DNA of 64,000 nt from Terriglobales bacterium (GTDB lineage Bacteria > Acidobacteriota > Terriglobia > Terriglobales > Acidobacteriaceae), in the NCBI GenBank assembly GCA_035561515.1, contig DATMXP010000047.1:1-64000 (forward strand). The letters run 5' to 3'. The notes under the pieces are model-generated. The model was not told where the DNA came from and did not search any database. It saw nothing but the letters and a program-made list of their open reading frames with translations. Shown one piece after another: positions 60,278 to 64,000 of the stretch (position 1 is its first letter; each line of letters begins with the position of its first letter). The position numbers were made by a program, and so were the translations under genes.

Positions 60278-61009
60278 TTACGAGTGCGTAATATTTCCAT
60301 TCGCTGCGCGTTCCGCATAGGGAATCGGGTCCTTCGCTCCCGCCGCTGCAAACGCCTGGAGCCTTAACACACAGCTTTCACAGACGCCACAGGCGCGGTC
60401 TTCGCAGCTATAGCATGACCACGTTAAATCCAACGGAGCGCCCAATTCAAGGCCAAGTGTCACAATCTCGGCCTTCCGAAGCCCAATCAACGGTGTAAGT
60501 ACTTCGATGCGCCCATCTTTGGTTCCAGTTTGTATCGCCTGGTTGTAGGCGCGGTAAAACTCCGGCCGGCAGTCCGGATACCCGGAGCTATCCTGCTCGA
60601 CGGCCCCAATCAGTATCTTTTCCGCTCCCAGCACCTCTGCCCAGCTCACGGCCGCAGCCAGAAAATGAGCATTCCGGAACGGAACATAAGTGACCGGAAT
60701 CTCCACCCCGCGCTGGTCCGGAGCGCTGCCATGAAAGGAGGCAGGGGCGTCCGGGACTGAAATATTGGTGTCCGTCAGGGCCGATCCGCCGATTGCGGCG
60801 AACACCGGGTTACGTACGATGAGGCGATCCTTAATCCCCAACCGGTCGCATATGCCCTCAAAGGAGCGTCGCTCGCGTGCTTCGGTACGCTGGCCGTAGT
60901 CAACGTGCAGTGCGGCGGCGCGGTAATCGCGCGCGGCAATCGCGGCGCATACACAGGAATCCATGCCGCCACTGAGCAGAACCACTGCGCGTTGATTGGA
61001 CTTGGTCAT
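60278..61009 (-). CDS. queC: 7-cyano-7-deazaguanine synthase QueC
   Basis: QueC converts 7-carboxy-7-deazaguanine to preQ0 with ATP and ammonia. The 243-residue protein has the PP-loop VVLLSGGMDSCVCAAIA, ALHVDYGQRTEARERRSFEG, VPFRNAHFLAAAVSWAEVLG and the zinc Cys cluster near the end (CYSCEDRACGVCESC). The start at 61009 overlaps the queE stop in ATGA, and AAAGG precedes it. It is the last gene of the queD-queE-queC unit. Confidence 0.96.
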   Translation of the reverse strand: MTKSNQRAVVLLSGGMDSCVCAAIAARDYRAAALHVDYGQRTEARERRSFEGICDRLGIKDRLIVRNPVFAAIGGSALTDTNISVPDAPASFHGSAPDQRGVEIPVTYVPFRNAHFLAAAVSWAEVLGAEKILIGAVEQDSSGYPDCRPEFYRAYNQAIQTGTKDGRIEVLTPLIGLRKAEIVTLGLELGAPLDLTWSCYSCEDRACGVCESCVLRLQAFAAAGAKDPIPYAERAANGNITHS

Positions 61010-61689
61010 ACGCCTTTCGTCGCCGGATCCCAGATGAACTTGTGAATTTGCAGCCCGAGCCTGACGTTTAGCCCATCTCGAACGATCCACTCCGCCAGTT
61101 CACTAGGCTCGATGAGGCAGTGCGAAGTGTCCCGCAGGCCGGTTGCGCCCTTTTCGAAAGCGGGGGAAAAGATCACTCCACCGGTTTTGGTTTCAAGGTC
61201 ATGTTGGCGCGTGAAATCGCGCGCGAACTCATAATCGCGCAGGCTCGAAACCACGAACTTCACCTCGTCATTTCGGGTCAGGGCCGAGAGGTTCTCTATG
61301 CGGAAGGTATCGCCTGCGCCGGAGTCGGGGCACTTCACGTCGACGATTTTGTGTACCTGCTTCGGAACGTTCACGAGGGGACGCTCGCCGCTGGTTTCGA
61401 TCAGAATCTGGTATCCAAGATCGAGAAGTTGCTGCATCAGCGGCACCAGTTCGCGTTCCTGCAACATCGGCTCACCGCCGGTGATCTCAACCAATCCGCT
61501 CGTCGACAGCTTCTGCACTTCGGCAATGATTTCCGCTCCATCCATCTTCTTACCGCCGGAGAAGGTGTACTCGCTGTCGCACCAGGAGCATCGCAGATTG
61601 CACCCAGCGAGCCGCACGAACGTACACGGCATGCCGGCAAAACTGCTCTCACCCTGGATGGATCGGTAAATTTCGATGATGCTAAGCAT
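61006..61689 (-). CDS. queE: 7-carboxy-7-deazaguanine synthase QueE
   Basis: QueE is a radical-SAM enzyme that contracts the pterin ring of 6-carboxytetrahydropterin. The 227-residue protein has the cluster motif CNLRCSWCDSEYTF (CxxxCxxC) after IYRSIQGESSFAGMPCTFVR, and the GGEP segment VEITGGEPMLQE. It is coupled to queC by a four-base overlap and separated from queD by 129 bases. Confidence 0.96.
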   Translation of the reverse strand: MLSIIEIYRSIQGESSFAGMPCTFVRLAGCNLRCSWCDSEYTFSGGKKMDGAEIIAEVQKLSTSGLVEITGGEPMLQERELVPLMQQLLDLGYQILIETSGERPLVNVPKQVHKIVDVKCPDSGAGDTFRIENLSALTRNDEVKFVVSSLRDYEFARDFTRQHDLETKTGGVIFSPAFEKGATGLRDTSHCLIEPSELAEWIVRDGLNVRLGLQIHKFIWDPATKGV

Positions 61690-61818
61690 TGTGAATCGGA
61701 CAATCGGATAAAAGGTAATCGTGTAATCGCCTCGCTAGAAGCCCGTGATCATCCTCATTTTTGGAAGTTCACATTTTTTAGATTCCCCGATTACACTTTC
61801 CCCGATTCTCATTCTCAT

Positions 61819-62196
61819 CTACTCGAAGTAGGTGGCTGCCGTTGTGTCCGTCTCCCACATCTTGACCTGCTTCACGCGGACACGTCCGCTGGTTCGGTCT
61901 TGCAGCAGCACGTTCATCTCGTCGTAGAAGTACTTGGCCATATTTTCGGCCGACGGATTTAGCTCGGTGAATGGCGCAATATCATTGATGAACTTGTGGT
62001 CGAGCCGGTCGATCACTTCATTCATGGCCGTTTTCAGGTCTTTGAAATCGAAGAGCAGCCCGATGTTGTCGAGCCTCTCGCCATGAAGGGTGATCTGGAC
62101 CTTGTAGTTATGACCGTGCGGGTTCTCGCACTTCCCGCGATATCCGCGAAGTGCGTGCCCGGCGGCGAAAGTATCTTCTACGCTGACTTCAAACAT
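61819..62196 (-). CDS. queD: 6-carboxytetrahydropterin synthase QueD
   Basis: QueD makes 6-carboxy-5,6,7,8-tetrahydropterin from dihydroneopterin triphosphate, the first dedicated step to queuosine and other 7-deazapurines. The 125-residue protein shows the zinc His residues in FAAGHALRGYRGKCENPHGH and the catalytic segment VIDRLDHKFINDI. I looked for a preQ1 riboswitch upstream (62197-62452) and did not see one. Confidence 0.95.
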   Translation of the reverse strand: MFEVSVEDTFAAGHALRGYRGKCENPHGHNYKVQITLHGERLDNIGLLFDFKDLKTAMNEVIDRLDHKFINDIAPFTELNPSAENMAKYFYDEMNVLLQDRTSGRVRVKQVKMWETDTTAATYFE

Positions 62197-62452
62197 TCGT
62201 TTCCTTACTGTGTATGCATGAAACCCGCTCTACAGGCGGTTTCCGAGGATGTTGGCTAATCTTCTATTGTAAATGATGCCGAGCATTGCTGCCCGGAGTC
62301 AATTTCGCTCCGGGTGGGCGAAACTCGCGGTGATCAGGGCGGTCCACCGCACCTGAAACGGGCCCTGCCCCTATATAACCAGCGTTAGCGCGTCCAGCAT
62401 GATGATCGAATCGCACGCCTTCTCCTGCACTTTGAGCTATGATTCTGCCCGC

Positions 62453-63640
62453 ATGAAGCTCACTGCCATAATTCTCCTGGTTGTTTCTTCCTTCTGCGCT
62501 TTTGCCCAACCTGCTCCAACCGGCCAGGGTGTCGCCCTTACCCCGCCCATGGGCTGGAACAGTTGGAACAAGTTCGGCTGCAACGTCAGTGCCGATCTGA
62601 TCAAGGAGATGGCCGATGCAATCGTCTCCTCGGGCATGAAAGACGCCGGGTATGAGTATGTTGTGATCGACGACTGTTGGCAGGTCTCACGAGACGCGAA
62701 CGGAAACATTCAGGCCGATCCCAAACACTTTCCGCAGGGAATCAAGGCTGTCGCCGACTACATCCATTCGAAGGGTTTGAAGTTCGGCATTTACTCCGAC
62801 GCAGGCACCCTCACTTGCCAGAAGCGCCCCGGCAGCCGTGGCTACGAATTCCAGGACGCCCGCCAGTACGCCGCATGGGGCGTGGACTATCTCAAGTTCG
62901 ACTGGTGCAGCACCAGCACGCAGGACGCGCCGTCATCGTACGCCCTGATGCGATCCGCCCTCGATGCCGCAGGGCGTCCCATCGTCTTCAGCATCTGCGA
63001 GTGGGGTACCTCGAAGCCGTGGCTCTGGGCCGGGAAAGTCGGGAATCTCTGGCGTACCACGGGAGACATTCAGGATCGCTGGGAAGGCAAACAGAAGTGG
63101 TCCGACGGAAGTTGCTGCAGCTACGGTGTGCTCGACATTCTCGACCTACAGAACGGCTTGGAAACTTACGCCGGCCCAGGTCACTGGAATGACCCGGACA
63201 TGCTGGAGGTGGGCAACGGTGGCATGACGCCCACGGAGTACCGTTCGCACTTCAGCCTCTGGGCGATGCTGGCCGCGCCGCTCATGGCGGGCAACGACAT
63301 CCGGACGATGACGCCGGAGATCCGCGAGATCCTGACGAACAAAGAAGTGATCGCAGTCGACCAGGACCGCCTGGGAAGGCAGGGGCGGCGCGTAGCGAAA
63401 GAAGGCGACCTCGAGATCTGGGCCCGTCCGCTCGCTGACGGCAGCCGAGCGGTCATCCTGTTCAACCGCGGCAAGGAGACTCGGGAGGTTACGGCTCGCT
63501 GGGAAGATCTCGGCTATCCGGCACACCTCAACGCAACGGTCCGCGATCTGTGGCAGCACAAGGACCTCGGCAGCTTCAGCGGGAAATTCGCGGCCAGCGT
63601 CCCATCGCACGGATTGGTGATGGTGACCGTGAAGCCCTGA
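62453..63640 (+). CDS. Secreted alpha-galactosidase, glycoside hydrolase family 27
   Basis: This 395-residue enzyme has a signal peptide (LTAIILLVVSSFCAFAQ) and the GH27 barrel: LTPPMGWNSWNKFGC, YEYVVIDDCWQ, LKFDWCSTSTQ with the nucleophile Asp, and CEWGTSKPWLWAGKVGNLWR and WNDPDMLEVGNGGMT with the acid/base region. A short beta domain ends the protein. It probably removes alpha-galactose from plant polysaccharides. The start 62453 opens the signal peptide. It ends in TGA. Confidence 0.93.
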   Translation: MKLTAIILLVVSSFCAFAQPAPTGQGVALTPPMGWNSWNKFGCNVSADLIKEMADAIVSSGMKDAGYEYVVIDDCWQVSRDANGNIQADPKHFPQGIKAVADYIHSKGLKFGIYSDAGTLTCQKRPGSRGYEFQDARQYAAWGVDYLKFDWCSTSTQDAPSSYALMRSALDAAGRPIVFSICEWGTSKPWLWAGKVGNLWRTTGDIQDRWEGKQKWSDGSCCSYGVLDILDLQNGLETYAGPGHWNDPDMLEVGNGGMTPTEYRSHFSLWAMLAAPLMAGNDIRTMTPEIREILTNKEVIAVDQDRLGRQGRRVAKEGDLEIWARPLADGSRAVILFNRGKETREVTARWEDLGYPAHLNATVRDLWQHKDLGSFSGKFAASVPSHGLVMVTVKP

Positions 63641-63658
63641 GCCGGCAGTTTGCCGAAA

Positions 63659-64000
63659 TCAGTTAACCTGGATCTGCGTCGTGACGCTGCCAATCTTGCC
63701 CGTGACAGTGTCCCGGGCAACGCACTTCAACTCGTAGGTGCCGGGAGGCAGTTCCAGTTGCAGTTTGTGCTGGAATCCCGACTTCTGAAGTAGAGCTGCG
63801 GTTTCCGGCTTCAGATTTCCGCGCACATTCTGCAAAAGAGTCGCCACGGCTTTGCCCTTGGAGTCGAACGCTGCGGCGGAAAATTCCATCGCACTGAGGT
63901 TTGCCTGGTTGTAGTCCACCGAAAACGATGACGGCGGCAGGCTGATGACTACCGGAAGTACCCGCTTGCTGCCTTTCGCAACCGTGTCCCCGAGCTTAAC
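63659..64000 (-). CDS. C-terminal part of a VWFA-related acidobacterial protein (partial)
   Basis: The frame is open from the right window edge to a stop at 63659 and gives 113 residues. It contains GSKRVLPVVISLPPSSFSVD, DSKGKAVATLLQNVRGNLKP and LPPGTYELKCVARDTVTGKI, a pattern that I associate with the end of VWFA-related proteins common in Acidobacteria. The N-terminal VWA domain, if present, lies outside the window. Confidence 0.55.
   Translation of the reverse strand, partial: VKLGDTVAKGSKRVLPVVISLPPSSFSVDYNQANLSAMEFSAAAFDSKGKAVATLLQNVRGNLKPETAALLQKSGFQHKLQLELPPGTYELKCVARDTVTGKIGSVTTQIQVN

Noticed and set aside
62197..62452. Possible preQ1 riboswitch upstream of queD
   Set aside because: I could not find the preQ1-I loop pattern or an A-rich tail; the region shows no matching pseudoknot.

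Overview
The window looks like chromosomal DNA of an acidobacterium (Acidobacteriota, probably class Terriglobia). It is Gram-negative, shown by LpxC. It carries two very large Oar-type TonB-dependent receptors with an N-terminal carboxypeptidase-regulatory domain, a partial VWFA-related protein of acidobacterial type, many secreted proteins of unknown function and GC-rich coding DNA. This placement rests on gene content, not on a marker-gene search. I saw no rRNA, tRNA, transposase, prophage or CRISPR array.

Layout. 0.2-5.3 kb: lpxC, an M23 peptidase, a Rid protein, a CsgG-like protein, an ECF sigma factor and a degenerate receiver protein. 5.5-8.4 kb: rsmG, then two perfect parS sites and parA-parB, a chromosome segregation locus that may also mark the origin. 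8.5-15.4 kb: RidA, an amidase, a GAF/HD-GYP protein, a PilB-type ATPase fused to a cyclic-nucleotide domain, and HU. 15.5-25.7 kb: an amidohydrolase, RNase R with a coupled secreted protein, a lipid kinase preceded by a PrxQ/Bcp peroxiredoxin whose peroxidatic codon is TGA, a secreted Pro-rich protein, a GT-C-like membrane protein and a CPBP protease. 25.7-29 kb: a gene-poor, repeat-rich accessory segment with an HNH nuclease and a small partner gene. 29-41.6 kb: an Oar-like receptor, an MFS transporter, a Fur-family regulator with ahpC-ahpD, a second receptor and dnaA. 41.7-49.5 kb: der, a DinG-type helicase, dus, a GH30 hydrolase and a BON protein. 49.7-56 kb: an unknown protein, a receiver-PilZ protein, a YbaK-type deacylase, asnA, a cyclase-family protein and a cupin. 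54.9-59 kb: a minus-strand molybdenum cofactor operon (moeA, moaC, a response regulator, mogA, a NAGPA-type protein). 59.1-64 kb: a TPR protein, queD-queE-queC, a GH27 alpha-galactosidase and the end of a VWFA-related protein.

How the genes work together. Housekeeping modules (segregation, replication initiation, ribosome assembly, queuosine, Moco) are interleaved with signalling proteins that make or read cyclic nucleotides (HD-GYP, PilZ, cNMP-PilB) and with polymer scavenging (GH30, GH27, two receptors). Peroxide defence appears twice, as perR-like/ahpC/ahpD and as the PrxQ gene.

The strongest unusual signals are: (1) the in-frame TGA at the peroxidatic position of an otherwise intact PrxQ, followed at once by a SECIS-like hairpin, which suggests a selenoprotein; (2) a ParB whose CTPase GERR motif reads GQRR, the change that in Bacillus Spo0J (E78Q) blocks CTP hydrolysis; (3) an HNH nuclease plus small gene bracketed by inverted copies of a dispersed repeat; (4) hairpin repeats with a compensatory base-pair change; (5) a cyclase-family enzyme lacking two expected metal-binding histidines.
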